Positions 51,859 through 63,136 of a stretch of DNA of 64,000 nt are shown here, one piece after another (positions within the stretch are counted from its first letter, which is position 1; every line of letters starts with the position of its first letter). This DNA comes from Streptomyces sp. SAT1. GTDB lineage: Bacteria; Actinomycetota; Actinomycetes; Streptomycetales; Streptomycetaceae. The notes under the pieces are model-generated. The model did not search any database. It had not been told where the DNA came from and saw only the letters and a program-made list of their open reading frames with translations. The position numbers and the translations under genes are program-made. Location of the stretch: assembly GCF_001654495.1 (NCBI RefSeq), contig NZ_CP015849.1, positions 1,564,501-1,628,500 on the forward strand. Direction: 5' to 3'.

Positions 51859-51920
51859 GGCTGTCGGTCTGCTCTCTTCCTACGTCGGTGTTCGCTGGCT
51901 GGTCGCTGCCCGGCACGGGG

Positions 51921-53342
51921 TCAGCCGACCGCGCCTTCCATCTGCAGCTCGATCAGCCGGTTCAGCTCCAGCGCGTACTCCATGGGGAGCTCCTTGGCGA
52001 TCGGCTCGACGAAGCCGCGCACGATCATCGCCATCGCCTCGAACTCGGTCAGACCGCGGCTCATCAGGTAGAAGAGCTGGTCCTCGGAGACCTTGGAGAC
52101 GGTCGCCTCGTGGCCCATGGACACGTCGTCCTCGCGGACGTCCACGTAGGGGTAGGTGTCGGAGCGGGAGATGGTGTCGACGAGCAGCGCGTCGCACAGC
52201 ACGTTGGACTTGGAGCCCGCGGCGCCCTCGCCGATCTCGACCAGGCCGCGGTACGAGGTGCGGCCGCCGCCGCGCGCCACCGACTTGGAGACGATGTTGG
52301 AGGAGGTGTTCGGCGCCATGTGGACCATCTTGGAACCGGCGTCCTGGTGCTGGCCCTCGCCCGCGAAGGCGATGGACAGGGTCTCGCCCTTGGCGTGCTC
52401 GCCCATCAGGTAGACGGCCGGGTACTTCATCGTCACCTTGGAGCCGATGTTGCCGTCGATCCACTCCATGGTCGCGCCCTCGTAGGCGACGGCGCGCTTG
52501 GTGACCAGGTTGTAGACGTTGTTCGACCAGTTCTGGATGGTCGTGTAGCGGCAGCGGGCGTTCTTCTTGACGATGATCTCGACGACCGCGGAGTGCAGCG
52601 AGTCCGACTTGTAGATCGGGGCGGTGCAGCCCTCGACGTAGTGCACGTAGGCACCCTCGTCGACGATGATCAGGGTCCGCTCGAACTGGCCCATGTTCTC
52701 CGTGTTGATACGGAAGTAGGCCTGGAGCGGGATCTCCACGTGGACGCCCGGCGGGACGTAGATGAAGGAGCCGCCGGACCACACCGCGCTGTTCAGCGAC
52801 GCGAACTTGTTGTCGCCGACGGGGATGACGGTCCCGAAGTACTCCTTGAAGAGCTCCGGGTGCTCCTTGAGGGCCGTGTCCGTGTCCAGGAAGATGACGC
52901 CCTGCTCCTCCAGGTCCTCACGGATCTGGTGGTAGACGACCTCCGACTCGTACTGGGCGGCCACACCGGCGACCAGGCGCTGCTTCTCGGCCTCCGGGAT
53001 GCCCAGCTTGTCGTAGGTGTTCCTGATGTCCTCGGGCAGGTCCTCCCAGGACTCCGCCTGCTTCTCCGTGGAGCGCACGAAGTACTTGATGTTGTCGAAG
53101 TCGATCCCCGACAGGTCCGAGCCCCAGTTCGGCATGGGCTTCTTCTCGAAGAGCCTCAGGCCCTTGAGGCGGAGCTTGGTCATCCACTCCGGCTCGGACT
53201 TCTTCGCGGAGATGTCCTTGACGACGTCCTCGTTCAGACCGCGCCGGGCGGAGGCACCGGCCTCGTCGGAGTCGGCCCAGCCGTATTCGTAGTTGCCCAG
53301 GCCCTCGAGTTCGGGGTGGGCAGTCTCCGTGGGGAGAGTCAT
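51921..53342 (-). CDS. sufB: Fe-S cluster assembly protein SufB
   Basis: The scaffold subunit on which clusters form with SufC and SufD. The 473-residue product has [40 protein letters not shown], the [16 protein letters not shown] stretch with a conserved Cys, and the C-terminal [20 protein letters not shown] 53342 overlaps the sufR stop by 4 nt, so regulator and scaffold are coupled. Confidence 0.97.
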   Translation of the reverse strand: MTLPTETAHPELEGLGNYEYGWADSDEAGASARRGLNEDVVKDISAKKSEPEWMTKLRLKGLRLFEKKPMPNWGSDLSGIDFDNIKYFVRSTEKQAESWEDLPEDIRNTYDKLGIPEAEKQRLVAGVAAQYESEVVYHQIREDLEEQGVIFLDTDTALKEHPELFKEYFGTVIPVGDNKFASLNSAVWSGGSFIYVPPGVHVEIPLQAYFRINTENMGQFERTLIIVDEGAYVHYVEGCTAPIYKSDSLHSAVVEIIVKKNARCRYTTIQNWSNNVYNLVTKRAVAYEGATMEWIDGNIGSKVTMKYPAVYLMGEHAKGETLSIAFAGEGQHQDAGSKMVHMAPNTSSNIVSKSVARGGGRTSYRGLVEIGEGAAGSKSNVLCDALLVDTISRSDTYPYVDVREDDVSMGHEATVSKVSEDQLFYLMSRGLTEFEAMAMIVRGFVEPIAKELPMEYALELNRLIELQMEGAVG

Positions 53343-54091
53343 GCGGGGTTCCTCCCGGCCGTGCTGGTGGATGCGGGGTCGCTTGTCTGGGAAATCCTGG
53401 GGATGAACGTCGTGCAGACGCCGTCGCCGTGGGCGATGGTCGCCAGTCGCTGGACATGGGTACCCAGCAGCTCGGCGAAGATCTCCGTCTCCGCCTCGCA
53501 CAGCTGCGGGAACTGTTCCGCGACATGGGCGACCGGGCAGTGGTGCTGGCAGAGCTGCTCGCCCTGCTGCGGGAGGGGCGCGCCGCGTGCGGTGGCAGCG
53601 TACCCGTCCAGGCTCAGCGCCTTGGCCAGCGCCTGGGCGCGCTGATCGGGACCGGCCCCCTCGATCGCCTTGCGGTACGCGCGTGCCTGCGCGGCGAAGC
53701 GGGCCCGCGCGAAGGCGGCCACCGCCTCCGGGCCGCCCTCCCGCTCGGCGATCCAGCGCATCGCGTCCGCGGCGAGCTTGTCGTACGACTGGTCGAAGGC
53801 GTCCCGGCCGCAGTCGGTGAGCGCGAAGACCTTGGCGGGCCGCCCGCGCGTCCGCGCGCCGTACACCCGCCGCTCGCGGGCCTCCACGACGTCGTCGGCG
53901 ACCAGCGCGTCCAGGTGACGGCGTACGGCCGCCTGGGTGAGGCCCAGCCGTCCGGCCAGCTCGGCGACGGTCGAGGGACCGTGGTCCAGGATGGACCGCG
54001 CGACCCGGTTGCGCGTGGAGCGCTCCCCGGTCGCCAGTTCCTCCTGCGGGGTCCCCGTGGGGGTCGCCCGAGCCTCGCCGACGTTTTTCAC
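53339..54091 (-). CDS. sufR: SufR-type iron-sulfur transcriptional repressor
   Basis: A winged-helix repressor with an Fe-S sensor region. The helix-turn-helix covers ~28-85 ([20 protein letters not shown] ... [14 protein letters not shown], then [12 protein letters not shown]). C-terminal cysteines C181-x3-C185-x12-C198 ([20 protein letters not shown]) match the ligands I recall for the [4Fe-4S] SufR of S. avermitilis; C226 is extra. GTG 54091 gives 250 aa. It is the first gene of the operon; a CAAC-N6-GTTG palindrome covers its start. Expected role: repress suf when clusters are plentiful. Confidence 0.93.
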   Translation of the reverse strand: MKNVGEARATPTGTPQEELATGERSTRNRVARSILDHGPSTVAELAGRLGLTQAAVRRHLDALVADDVVEARERRVYGARTRGRPAKVFALTDCGRDAFDQSYDKLAADAMRWIAEREGGPEAVAAFARARFAAQARAYRKAIEGAGPDQRAQALAKALSLDGYAATARGAPLPQQGEQLCQHHCPVAHVAEQFPQLCEAETEIFAELLGTHVQRLATIAHGDGVCTTFIPRISQTSDPASTSTAGRNPA

Positions 54092-54104
54092 AACGCCATT
54101 GTTG
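54091..54104 (-). promoter_or_regulatory. Candidate SufR operator
   Basis: CAAC (54091-54094), six bases, GTTG (54101-54104), overlapping the sufR GTG and close to a TACGCA box (54103-54108, minus strand). The motif is the one I remember for Streptomyces SufR autoregulation. Confidence 0.7.
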
Positions 54105-54163
54105 CGTAATTCATCGGGGACTGACAAGCGCCGCCGGGGCGGGCCGACGGTGCCCTGCGTCAC

Positions 54164-54177
54164 TTAGGCATACCTAA
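54164..54177. promoter_or_regulatory. Iron-box-like palindrome upstream of sufR
   Basis: TTAGGCATACCTAA matches 12 of 14 positions of the right part of the DmdR/IdeR/DtxR consensus (TTAGGCTAACCTAA). The left TTAGG of a full 19-bp box is missing. It lies between sufR and the divergent acetyltransferase. Confidence 0.45.
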
Positions 54178-54252
54178 TCCGACCTGCGGAAACGGTCGGT
54201 GATCGATCAAACGGGTGGCGTCGGCACACGCGGTGCGCCACACTCCCTGACC

Positions 54253-55065
54253 ATGCCCACACCCCCTCCGACCGGCCCACTTGTGACCCGCGACACCCTC
54301 GCCGAGGACCTGCGCGCACTCGGCGTCCGGCCCGGCGAGACCCTGTTGACACACTCCTCGATGAAGTCCCTCGGCTGGGTCTGCGGAAGCCAGGTCGCCG
54401 TCGTCCGGGGGCTGCTCGACGCGCTCGGCCCGGACGGCACCCTCGTCGTCCCCGCCCAGAGCGGCGACCTGTCCGACCCGGCCCTGTGGTCGCGGCCCCC
54501 GGTGCCCGAGGCGTGGTGGGACACCATCCGCGCCGCCATGCCCGGCTACGACCCCGCCACCACCCCCACGCTCGGGGTCGGCGTCGTCCCCGAGACCGTC
54601 CGCACCTGGCCGGGCGCCCTGCGCAGCGCCCACCCCCAGACGTCGTTCGCCGCGATCGGCCCGCGCGCGCGGGACATCACCGACGGGCACGCCGCCGACT
54701 GCCGGCTGGGCGAGCGCAGCCCGCTCGCCCGCCTGGAGGCGCTCGGCGCGCGCGTGCTGCTGCTCGGCACCGGCTACGACACCTGCACCTGCTTCCACCT
54801 CGCCGAGTACCGCGTCCCCTCACCCCGCGTGCGCGTGGGCAGGCCCGGACCGCACGGCTGGGAGACGGTGACCGAGGTCTCGATCGACTCCGGGTGCTTC
54901 GGTGACCTCGGACACGACTTCGAACGGGACCGGCCGGTCGTCCGCGGCACCGTGGGCGCCGCCGCGGCCCGGCTGTTCCCGCTGGCCGACGCGGTCGCGT
55001 ACGCCGAGCGCTGGCTCGCGCTGCACCGTCCCCGTGAGGAGGACATCACGCACCCGGGCACCTGA
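54253..55065 (+). CDS. AAC(3)-family aminoglycoside N-acetyltransferase-like protein
   Basis: A 270-residue Antibiotic_NAT protein. Conserved stretches are LLTHSSMKSLGWVCG (~32-46), GTLVVPAQSGDLSDP (~64-78), HPQTSFAAIGPRARDI with a catalytic-type His, and LLLGTGYDTCTCFHLAE (~173-189). Members acetylate the 3-amino group of aminoglycosides, but many chromosomal Streptomyces copies have no proven drug substrate. ATG 54253 is 8 nt after CACACT, with no Shine-Dalgarno site, consistent with a leaderless message. The context (suf, ABC exporter) gives no antibiotic cluster. Confidence 0.85.
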   Translation: MPTPPPTGPLVTRDTLAEDLRALGVRPGETLLTHSSMKSLGWVCGSQVAVVRGLLDALGPDGTLVVPAQSGDLSDPALWSRPPVPEAWWDTIRAAMPGYDPATTPTLGVGVVPETVRTWPGALRSAHPQTSFAAIGPRARDITDGHAADCRLGERSPLARLEALGARVLLLGTGYDTCTCFHLAEYRVPSPRVRVGRPGPHGWETVTEVSIDSGCFGDLGHDFERDRPVVRGTVGAAAARLFPLADAVAYAERWLALHRPREEDITHPGT

Positions 55066-55082
55066 GAGGTCCGGCGCGTCCC

Positions 55083-55088
55083 TAGACT
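55083..55088 (+). promoter_or_regulatory. -10 box of the ABC exporter operon
   Basis: TAGACT is 8 nt before ATG 55097, again the leaderless arrangement. Confidence 0.55.
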
Positions 55089-55096
55089 CTGGACCC

Positions 55097-56074
55097 ATGC
55101 GAAGTGAGCCCGCCCGCCCGTCTCCCGACCACCGTCCTCCGGCGAGACGCTTCGCGCCGCAGCCGGTCGTCGAGATCCGGTCCCTGGTCAAGCGGTACGG
55201 CACGAAGACCGCGGTGGACGGCCTCGACCTGGTGGCCGGGCCGGGCGTGACCGCCGTGCTCGGCCCCAACGGCGCCGGCAAGACGACCACGGTCGAGACC
55301 TGCGAGGGGTACCGGAGGCCGGACTCCGGCACGGTGCGCGTCCTGGGCCTCGACCCGGTCACCCAGTCCGCCGGGCTGCGCCCCCGGATCGGGGTGATGC
55401 TCCAGTCCGGCGGCGTGTACTCGGGGGCGCGGGCCGACGAGATGCTGCGCCACGTCGCGAAGCTGCACGCGCATCCGCTGGACGTGGACGCCCTGATCGA
55501 ACGGCTGGGCCTCGGAAGCTGCGGCCGGACCGGCTACCGCAGGCTCTCCGGCGGCCAGCAGCAGCGGCTGGCGCTGGCCATGGCCGTGGTCGGCCGGCCC
55601 GAGCTGGTCTTCCTGGACGAGCCCACCGCCGGACTCGACCCGCAGGCCCGCCGCGCCACCTGGGACCTGGTCCGCGACCTGCGCACCGACGGGGTCTCCG
55701 TGATCCTCACCACGCACCACATGGACGAGGCCGAGCAGCTCGCCGACGACGTCGCGATCATCGACGCCGGCCGGGTCATCGCCCAGGGCTCCCCCGAGGA
55801 GCTGTGCCGCGGCGGCGCGGAGAACACCCTGCGCTTCAGCGGCCGCCCCGGACTGGACGTCGCCTCCCTGCTCAAGGCCCTGCCGCCCGAGTCCTCCGCG
55901 GCCGAGCTGACGCCCGGCGCCTACCGGGTGGTCGGCGAGGTCGACCCGCAACTGCTCGCCACGGTGACGTCCTGGTGCGCGCAGCACGGGGTGATGCCGG
56001 ACCGGATCTCCGTCGAACGGCACACGCTGGAGGACGTCTTTCTCGAACTGACGGGCAAGGAGCTGCGCTCATGA
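55097..56074 (+). CDS. ABC transporter ATP-binding protein (DrrA-type)
   Basis: A 325-residue ATPase of the DrrA/CcmA family. Walker A GPNGAGKTT spans residues 56-64, the signature is RLSGGQQQRLALA and Walker B is LVFLDEPTAGLDPQ; the His switch is TTHHMDEAEQ. The C-terminal ~80 residues form the DrrA-like domain (RISVERHTLEDVFLELTGKE). It works with the membrane protein whose ATG overlaps its stop. Likely exports a lipid or small molecule; drug resistance is possible. In many actinomycetes it lies next to ctaA, as here. Confidence 0.92.
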   Translation: MRSEPARPSPDHRPPARRFAPQPVVEIRSLVKRYGTKTAVDGLDLVAGPGVTAVLGPNGAGKTTTVETCEGYRRPDSGTVRVLGLDPVTQSAGLRPRIGVMLQSGGVYSGARADEMLRHVAKLHAHPLDVDALIERLGLGSCGRTGYRRLSGGQQQRLALAMAVVGRPELVFLDEPTAGLDPQARRATWDLVRDLRTDGVSVILTTHHMDEAEQLADDVAIIDAGRVIAQGSPEELCRGGAENTLRFSGRPGLDVASLLKALPPESSAAELTPGAYRVVGEVDPQLLATVTSWCAQHGVMPDRISVERHTLEDVFLELTGKELRS

Positions 56075-56859
56075 CCACCACCTCCGCCACCGGCTCCCCC
56101 GGCACCTACGTGCCGCGCCCCGGCGCCGCCCCGCTGCCCCGCATGATCGCGGCGCAGGCGGCGCTGGAGACGAGGATGCTGCTGCGCAACGGCGAGCAGT
56201 TGCTGCTGACGGTGGTCATCCCCGCGCTGCTGCTGGTGCTGTTCGGCTCGGTGGACATCGTGGACACCGGGGCGGGCAGGTCCGTGGACTTCCTCGCGCC
56301 GGGGGTGCTGGCGCTCGCGGTGATGTCGACGGCGTTCACCGGGCAAGCCATCGCCACCGGCTTCGAGCGCCGCTACGGCGTGCTCAAGCGGCTGGCGTCG
56401 TCACCGCTGCCGCGCTGGGGGCTGATGACCGCCAAGACGGCGTCGGTGCTGGTCACCGAGGTGCTCCAGGTGATCCTGCTGACCGTGATCGCCTTCGCCC
56501 TCGGCTGGTCCCCGCACGGCAACCCGCTCGTCGTGCTGGTGCTGCTGGTCCTCGGCACGGCGGCCTTCAGCGGGCTGGGCCTGCTGATGGCCGGGACGCT
56601 GAAGGCCGAGGCGACCCTGGCCGCCGCCAACCTGGTCTTCCTGCTGCTGCTCGTCGGCGGCGGGGTGATCGTGCCGCTGGACAAGTTCCCCTCCGGCGTC
56701 CAGGACGTCCTGGCCCTGCTGCCGGTCTCGGCGCTCTCCGACGGGCTGCGCGACGTCCTCCAGCACGGCGCGGGCATGCCCTGGGGCGACCTCGGGATCC
56801 TCGCCGTGTGGGCGGTGGCGGGGCTGGCCGCCGCCGCGAAGTTCTTCCGCTGGGAATAG
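56071..56859 (+). CDS. ABC-2 type transporter permease
   Basis: A 262-residue ABC-2 permease with six hydrophobic segments (first ~45-65, LLLTVVIPALLLVLFGSVDI), a DrrB-like GFERRYGVLKRLASSPLPRW loop, and LVFLLLLVGGGVIVPLDKFP near residue 195. It overlaps the ATPase gene by ATGA (56071), so the pair is one exporter. ctaA begins 64 nt downstream from its own promoter. Confidence 0.92.
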   Translation: MTTTSATGSPGTYVPRPGAAPLPRMIAAQAALETRMLLRNGEQLLLTVVIPALLLVLFGSVDIVDTGAGRSVDFLAPGVLALAVMSTAFTGQAIATGFERRYGVLKRLASSPLPRWGLMTAKTASVLVTEVLQVILLTVIAFALGWSPHGNPLVVLVLLVLGTAAFSGLGLLMAGTLKAEATLAAANLVFLLLLVGGGVIVPLDKFPSGVQDVLALLPVSALSDGLRDVLQHGAGMPWGDLGILAVWAVAGLAAAAKFFRWE

Positions 56860-56910
56860 GCGGCGAAGACACCCCATGGACCCTCGTGAAAGTGTGCACA
56901 AGCGGCGGCC

Positions 56911-56916
56911 TACGAT
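56911..56916 (+). promoter_or_regulatory. -10 box of ctaA
   Basis: TACGAT is followed by 7 nt and GTG 56924, a typical leaderless start. It is the reason for preferring that GTG over ATG 56915, which lies inside the box. Confidence 0.6.
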
Positions 56917-56923
56917 GGAACGC

Positions 56924-57937
56924 GTGCCGAACCTGACCCGCGACGACGCCGTAGCCGCCGTGCGCAACCCGCTCGCCTTCATCGCCGAACGCTGGACCCC
57001 GCAGCCCAGGACCGTCCAGCGGGCGGCCCTCGCCGCGCTCGTCATGGCGGTCGTCATCGTCGTCACCGGGGGCGCCGTCCGGCTGACCGGCTCGGGCCTT
57101 GGCTGCCCGACCTGGCCCACCTGCACCGACGACTCGCTGACCACGACCCGCGCGATGGGCTTCCACGGCGTGATCGAGTTCGGCAACCGCATGCTGACGT
57201 ACGTGCTGTGCGCCGCGGTCGGCTGGGCGATCATCGCCGCCCGCTCGCAGAAGCCGTGGCGGCGCGGGCTGACCCGGCTGGGCTGGGTGCAGTTCTGGGT
57301 CGTCATGGGCAACGCGGTGCTCGGCGGCATCGTCGTCCTGGTCGGCCTGAACCCGTACACCGTCGCGGCGCACTTCCTGCTCTCCACGGCGCTGATCGCG
57401 GTCGCCACGGTGATGTGGCAGCGCACCCGCGAGGGCGACGGGGCGCCGCGTCCGCTGGTCGGCAAGGCCGTGCAGCAGCTGGTGTGGGTGCTGGTCGCGG
57501 CGAGCGTGCTGCTGATCGCGGTGGGCACCGTCGTGACCGGCGCCGGTCCGCACGCGGGCGACTCCGCCGAGGTGGAGCGCATCCCACTCGACTGGGAGAC
57601 CGTCGCCAAGGCGCACGCGGTGCTGGCCTGGATCGTGGTCACGCTGACGTTCGCCCTGTGGTTCGTCCTCAAGGCCGTCGACGCCCCCAGGGGCCCCCTG
57701 AACCGCACCCGGGACCTGTTCCTGATCCTGCTGTCCCAGGGCGTCATCGGCTATGTCCAGTACTTCACGCATCTGCCCGAGGTGCTGGTGGCCGCGCACA
57801 TGCTGGGGTCCTGTGTGATGTGGATCGGCGTGCTGCGGGTCCTGCTGTCCCTGCGGGAGCGGTCCGGGGCGGCGGACGGGGCGGACGGCGCGCTGCCGGA
57901 CACCGCCGGCGAGCCCGTCGCGCTGACGAAGGCGTAG
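56924..57937 (+). CDS. ctaA: Heme A synthase
   Basis: An eight-helix membrane monooxygenase that oxidises the C8 methyl of heme O to give heme A for cytochrome aa3 oxidase. Landmarks: GGAVRLTGSGLGCPTWPTC in loop 1 with a Cys pair, GVIEFGNRMLTYVL, and His residues in HFLLSTALIAV, AKAHAVLAWIV and AAHMLGSCVMW that bind heme. From GTG 56924 the protein is 337 aa. It is convergent with a small hypothetical gene; ctaB, the previous enzyme of the pathway, lies 0.5 kb further on the other strand. Confidence 0.93.
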   Translation: MPNLTRDDAVAAVRNPLAFIAERWTPQPRTVQRAALAALVMAVVIVVTGGAVRLTGSGLGCPTWPTCTDDSLTTTRAMGFHGVIEFGNRMLTYVLCAAVGWAIIAARSQKPWRRGLTRLGWVQFWVVMGNAVLGGIVVLVGLNPYTVAAHFLLSTALIAVATVMWQRTREGDGAPRPLVGKAVQQLVWVLVAASVLLIAVGTVVTGAGPHAGDSAEVERIPLDWETVAKAHAVLAWIVVTLTFALWFVLKAVDAPRGPLNRTRDLFLILLSQGVIGYVQYFTHLPEVLVAAHMLGSCVMWIGVLRVLLSLRERSGAADGADGALPDTAGEPVALTKA

Positions 57938-57965
57938 CACCCCACCCGCGCGGCCCCGCGCACAC

Positions 57966-58024
57966 GTCGGCCGGTGCGCCGGCGAGGGACCTGGTCCAGG
58001 TTCCCCGCCGGCGCACCGGCCGAC
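57966..58024. terminator. Very long bidirectional hairpin after ctaA
   Basis: The 19 nt at 57966-57984 pair perfectly with 58006-58024. The 21-nt loop can itself pair partly (GGGACCT with AGGTTCCC). It lies between ctaA and the convergent small gene. Confidence 0.85.
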
Positions 58025-58043
58025 CGCGTTCCGTGCGCCCCGG

Positions 58044-58376
58044 TCAGCGGTTGGCGGGGCCGCCGAGCTGGATGCCCGCCATGCGCGTCCACTCGAACGG
58101 GCCCGTCCTCACCTTGGCGGCGAACTCGCCGTCGAAGGACTCGTGGACGGTGATCCCCGCCTTCCGCACGGCCTGCTCGGCGATGGCCCAGGTGGGGGCC
58201 ACGATGTCGCCCCAGGCGCCGTCCTCGCCGACGAGGACGATCCGGGCACCGCGCTCGCCGATGTACGCGACCTGCCCCTCGGCGCCGCCGTGCGCCTTGG
58301 AGAAGGAGCCGATCCGGTGGGCGAGGCGGGCCGCCTTGCGCTCGGCCCTGGGGTCAACCTGCTGCGTGTCTGCCAT
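58044..58376 (-). CDS. Small conserved hypothetical protein (110 aa)
   Basis: A 110-residue soluble protein without known domains: DPRAERKAARLAHRIGSFSK at the start, QVAYIGERGARIVLVGEDGAW in the middle and a basic/amphipathic end. ATG 58376 lies 7 nt after TAGCAT (58384-58389, minus strand), suggesting a leaderless transcript. Its frame shows good GC3 bias. I recall similar proteins near ctaB in Streptomyces but no function. Confidence 0.75.
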   Translation of the reverse strand: MADTQQVDPRAERKAARLAHRIGSFSKAHGGAEGQVAYIGERGARIVLVGEDGAWGDIVAPTWAIAEQAVRKAGITVHESFDGEFAAKVRTGPFEWTRMAGIQLGGPANR

Positions 58377-58383
58377 GGCCAGG

Positions 58384-58389
58384 ATGCTA
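58384..58389 (-). promoter_or_regulatory. -10 box of the 110-aa gene
   Basis: TAGCAT on the minus strand ends 7 nt before ATG 58376. Confidence 0.5.
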
Positions 58390-58411
58390 CCGACGGGTAG
58401 ACACAACGGCG

Positions 58412-58451
58412 ACGGGCGGGGTGCGTGGCCTTGGCCACGCACCCCGCCCGT
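58412..58451 (-). terminator. Strong terminator of ctaB
   Basis: A nearly loop-free inverted repeat with arms of 19 nt (58412-58430 and 58433-58451). With the terminal pair opened it is an 18-bp stem on a CTTG loop. It begins 22 nt after the ctaB stop. Confidence 0.85.
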
Positions 58452-58472
58452 ACCGTGCGGGTGCTGCGGGGG

Positions 58473-59453
58473 TCAGTGCAGGAAGGGGTCCACCGCCACC
58501 GCGACGAACAGGATCGACACATAGGTGATCGACCAGTGGAACAGCCGCATCTCCTTGAGCTTCGTGCCGGTCACCTCGGCCTTGGCGCGGTTCTGGAGCC
58601 CGTGCGCCTCCCACAGCCAGAAGCCGCCGGACAGCAGGGCGACCACGGTGTAGAACCAGCCGGTGTAGCCCAGCGGGGTCAGCAGCAGCGAGACGAGGAC
58701 CATCACCCAGCTGTAGATCACGATCTGCCGGGCGACCACCTTGTTGGAGGCGATGACCGGGAGCATCGGCACGCCCACGCGCGCGTAGTCCTCCTTGACC
58801 TTCATGGACAGCGGCCAGTAGTGCGGCGGCGTCCAGAAGAACATCACGAGGAAGAGGATGACCGGCGCCCACGACATGGAGTTCGTGACGGACGACCAGC
58901 CGATGAGCACCGGCAGGCAGCCGGCGATGCCGCCCCACACGATGTTCTGCGACGTACGCCGTTTGAGGATCATCGTGTAGACGACGACGTAGAAGAGGAG
59001 CGCGCCGAGCGACAGCCAGGCCGACAGCCAGTTGACGGTGAATCCGAACAGCAGTGTGGAGACGACCGCCAGGCCGATGCCGAAGGCGAGGCATTCCCGC
59101 GGGCTGACCATTCCGGTGACCAGCGGACGCTGCGAGGTGCGGTCCATCAGCGCGTCGATGTCGCGGTCGATGTACATGTTCAGCGCGTTGGCGCCGCCCG
59201 CGGACAGATAACCGCCGACACAGGTGAGCAGCACCAGCCTGAGGCTGGGCACACCCTGCTGTGCCAGGAACATCACCGGCACGGTGGTGATCAGCAGCAG
59301 CTCGATGATCCGCGGCTTGGTCAGTGCCACGAACGCCTTGACCCGGGCCCCGAACGGCCGGTGGCTCGGGCTCTGGCCTGCACCGAGTAGTCCCTCGCCC
59401 CGGGCCTTGAGGGCCTGGGAGGGACCCCCAGGACGGGATTCGACGGCCGTCAC
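58473..59453 (-). CDS. ctaB: Protoheme IX farnesyltransferase (heme O synthase)
   Basis: A UbiA-family prenyltransferase with nine membrane helices that adds farnesyl to protoheme to form heme O. The first Asp-rich motif is [17 protein letters not shown] (~103-119) and the second is [29 protein letters not shown] lies between them. It is 326 aa from GTG 59453, which has AGGGG upstream on the minus strand; ATG 59528 would add 25 doubtful residues. It is divergent from tkt, as is common in actinomycetes. Confidence 0.93.
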   Translation of the reverse strand: MTAVESRPGGPSQALKARGEGLLGAGQSPSHRPFGARVKAFVALTKPRIIELLLITTVPVMFLAQQGVPSLRLVLLTCVGGYLSAGGANALNMYIDRDIDALMDRTSQRPLVTGMVSPRECLAFGIGLAVVSTLLFGFTVNWLSAWLSLGALLFYVVVYTMILKRRTSQNIVWGGIAGCLPVLIGWSSVTNSMSWAPVILFLVMFFWTPPHYWPLSMKVKEDYARVGVPMLPVIASNKVVARQIVIYSWVMVLVSLLLTPLGYTGWFYTVVALLSGGFWLWEAHGLQNRAKAEVTGTKLKEMRLFHWSITYVSILFVAVAVDPFLH

Positions 59454-59891
59454 GCACACCCCTGACAGAGACTCCCAGCGAGCCCCGCCCCATGAACGCA
59501 GGGTAAAGGCTCGCGCGTACCACGCCACTGTAGACGTTGCCCAGACCCGGACATTCGCGGGGGTGGGGTCGTGTTGGCCGCGCCCGCCCGGCGGCCGTCC
59601 GGCCAGGGTCTCACCGCCCGGTCGGCTCCCCCGCCGGACTCCCCTTCGAACGGGCGCGGCCGGGCTCGATCGAGCGATCGGATGAGCGGTCCCCTATTCA
59701 GGTGCCGAATTCACTCCCGGTTGGCCGAGAGGCGGATTTCCCGTAGTCCCGTCAGTCTTGAATGACTCGAAAAAACGCACGTCTTTACGGGGGTAGGCTC
59801 AACAACGGCCGGCCGACGCCGAGAACGCCGGCAGCCCGTGCGTGGACACACGCACCGGCATCCGACATGTGGAGAGGAGCCCTGACCCAGG
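59454..59891 (+). promoter_or_regulatory. Long ctaB-tkt divergent spacer
   Basis: This 438-nt region has no convincing gene. It contains the perfect palindrome GCTCGATCGAGC at 59664-59675, and an AT-rich patch 59745-59800 with TAGGCT at 59794-59799 as a possible tkt -10. GGAGAGGAG at 59872-59880 serves the tkt GTG. The implied tkt leader is about 85-90 nt. Confidence 0.45.
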
Positions 59892-61979
<2,088 letters not shown>

Positions 61980-62013
61980 CGCTCATATACGACACGTAGG
62001 AGATGCAATTTCC

Positions 62014-63132
62014 ATGACAGACGCACTCAAGCGCCTCTCCGATGAAGGCGTCGCGATCTGGCTGGACGACCTGTCGCGCAAGCGGATCACGTCCGGCAAC
62101 CTCGCCGAGCTGATCGACCAGCAGCACGTCGTGGGCGTCACCACCAACCCGACGATCTTCCAGAAGGCGATCTCGCAGGGCGACGGCTACGACCAGCAGC
62201 TCTCCGACCTCGCGGCCCGCCGGGTCACCGTCGAAGAGGCCATCCGCATGATCACCACGGCGGACGTCCGCGACGCCGCCGACATCCTGCGCCCGGTCTT
62301 CGACGCCACCGACGGCCAGGACGGCCGGGTCTCCATCGAGGTCGACCCGCGTCTCGCCCACAACACCAAGGCGACGGTCGCCGAGGCCCGCCAACTGGCC
62401 TGGCTGGTGGACCGCCCCAACACGCTCATCAAGATCCCGGCCACCGAGGCGGGGCTGCCGGCGATCGCCGAGACCATCGGCAACGGCATCAGCGTCAACG
62501 TCACGCTGATCTTCTCGCTGGAGCGCTACCGCAAGGTCATGGACGCCTTCCTGACCGGCCTGGAGAAGGCCAAGGAGCGCGGCCTGGACCTTTCGAAGAT
62601 CCACTCGGTGGCGTCCTTCTTCGTCTCCCGCGTCGACACCGAGATCGACCGGCGCATCGACGAACAGGGCACCGACGAGGCCAAGGCACTGCGCGGCAAG
62701 GCCGGTGTGGCCAACGCGCGCCTCGCCTACCAGGCGTACGAGGAGGTCTTCTCCTCCGACCGCTGGAGCGCGCTGGAGAACGCGGGCGCCAACAAGCAGC
62801 GCCCGCTGTGGGCCTCCACCGGAGTGAAGGACAAGGCGTACAAGGACACCATGTACGTCGAGGAGCTGGTGGCGCCGAACACGGTGAACACCATGCCGGA
62901 GGCCACCCTGGAGTCCACCGAGGACCACGGCGAGATCCGCGGCGACGCGGTCCGCGGCACCTACGCGCAGGCCCGCGCCGACCTGGACGCTCTGGAGAAG
63001 ATCGGGATCTCCTACGACGACGTCGTCCGGGTTCTGGAGGTCGAGGGCGTCGAGAAGTTCGAGTCCTCCTGGAACGACCTGCTGAAGTCGACCGAGGCGG
63101 AGCTGGAGCGCCTCGCCCCCGCGGAGGGCTGA
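62014..63132 (+). CDS. tal: Transaldolase
   Basis: A Schiff-base aldolase that transfers dihydroxyacetone units. It is 372 aa of the longer actinobacterial/plant-type subgroup. [16 protein letters not shown] and [20 protein letters not shown] (active-site Lys) are present, with [20 protein letters not shown] and [21 protein letters not shown] at 61997-62002 serves ATG 62014. zwf begins 4 nt after its stop, so the three genes are almost certainly one operon. Confidence 0.97.
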   Translation: MTDALKRLSDEGVAIWLDDLSRKRITSGNLAELIDQQHVVGVTTNPTIFQKAISQGDGYDQQLSDLAARRVTVEEAIRMITTADVRDAADILRPVFDATDGQDGRVSIEVDPRLAHNTKATVAEARQLAWLVDRPNTLIKIPATEAGLPAIAETIGNGISVNVTLIFSLERYRKVMDAFLTGLEKAKERGLDLSKIHSVASFFVSRVDTEIDRRIDEQGTDEAKALRGKAGVANARLAYQAYEEVFSSDRWSALENAGANKQRPLWASTGVKDKAYKDTMYVEELVAPNTVNTMPEATLESTEDHGEIRGDAVRGTYAQARADLDALEKIGISYDDVVRVLEVEGVEKFESSWNDLLKSTEAELERLAPAEG

Positions 63133-63136
63133 CGCC

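Noticed and set aside
54253..55065. AAC(3)-like gene as an acquired resistance gene
   Set aside because: Composition matches the neighbours, there are no mobile-element signs and it sits in a conserved-looking core region; an intrinsic gene of unproven substrate is more likely.
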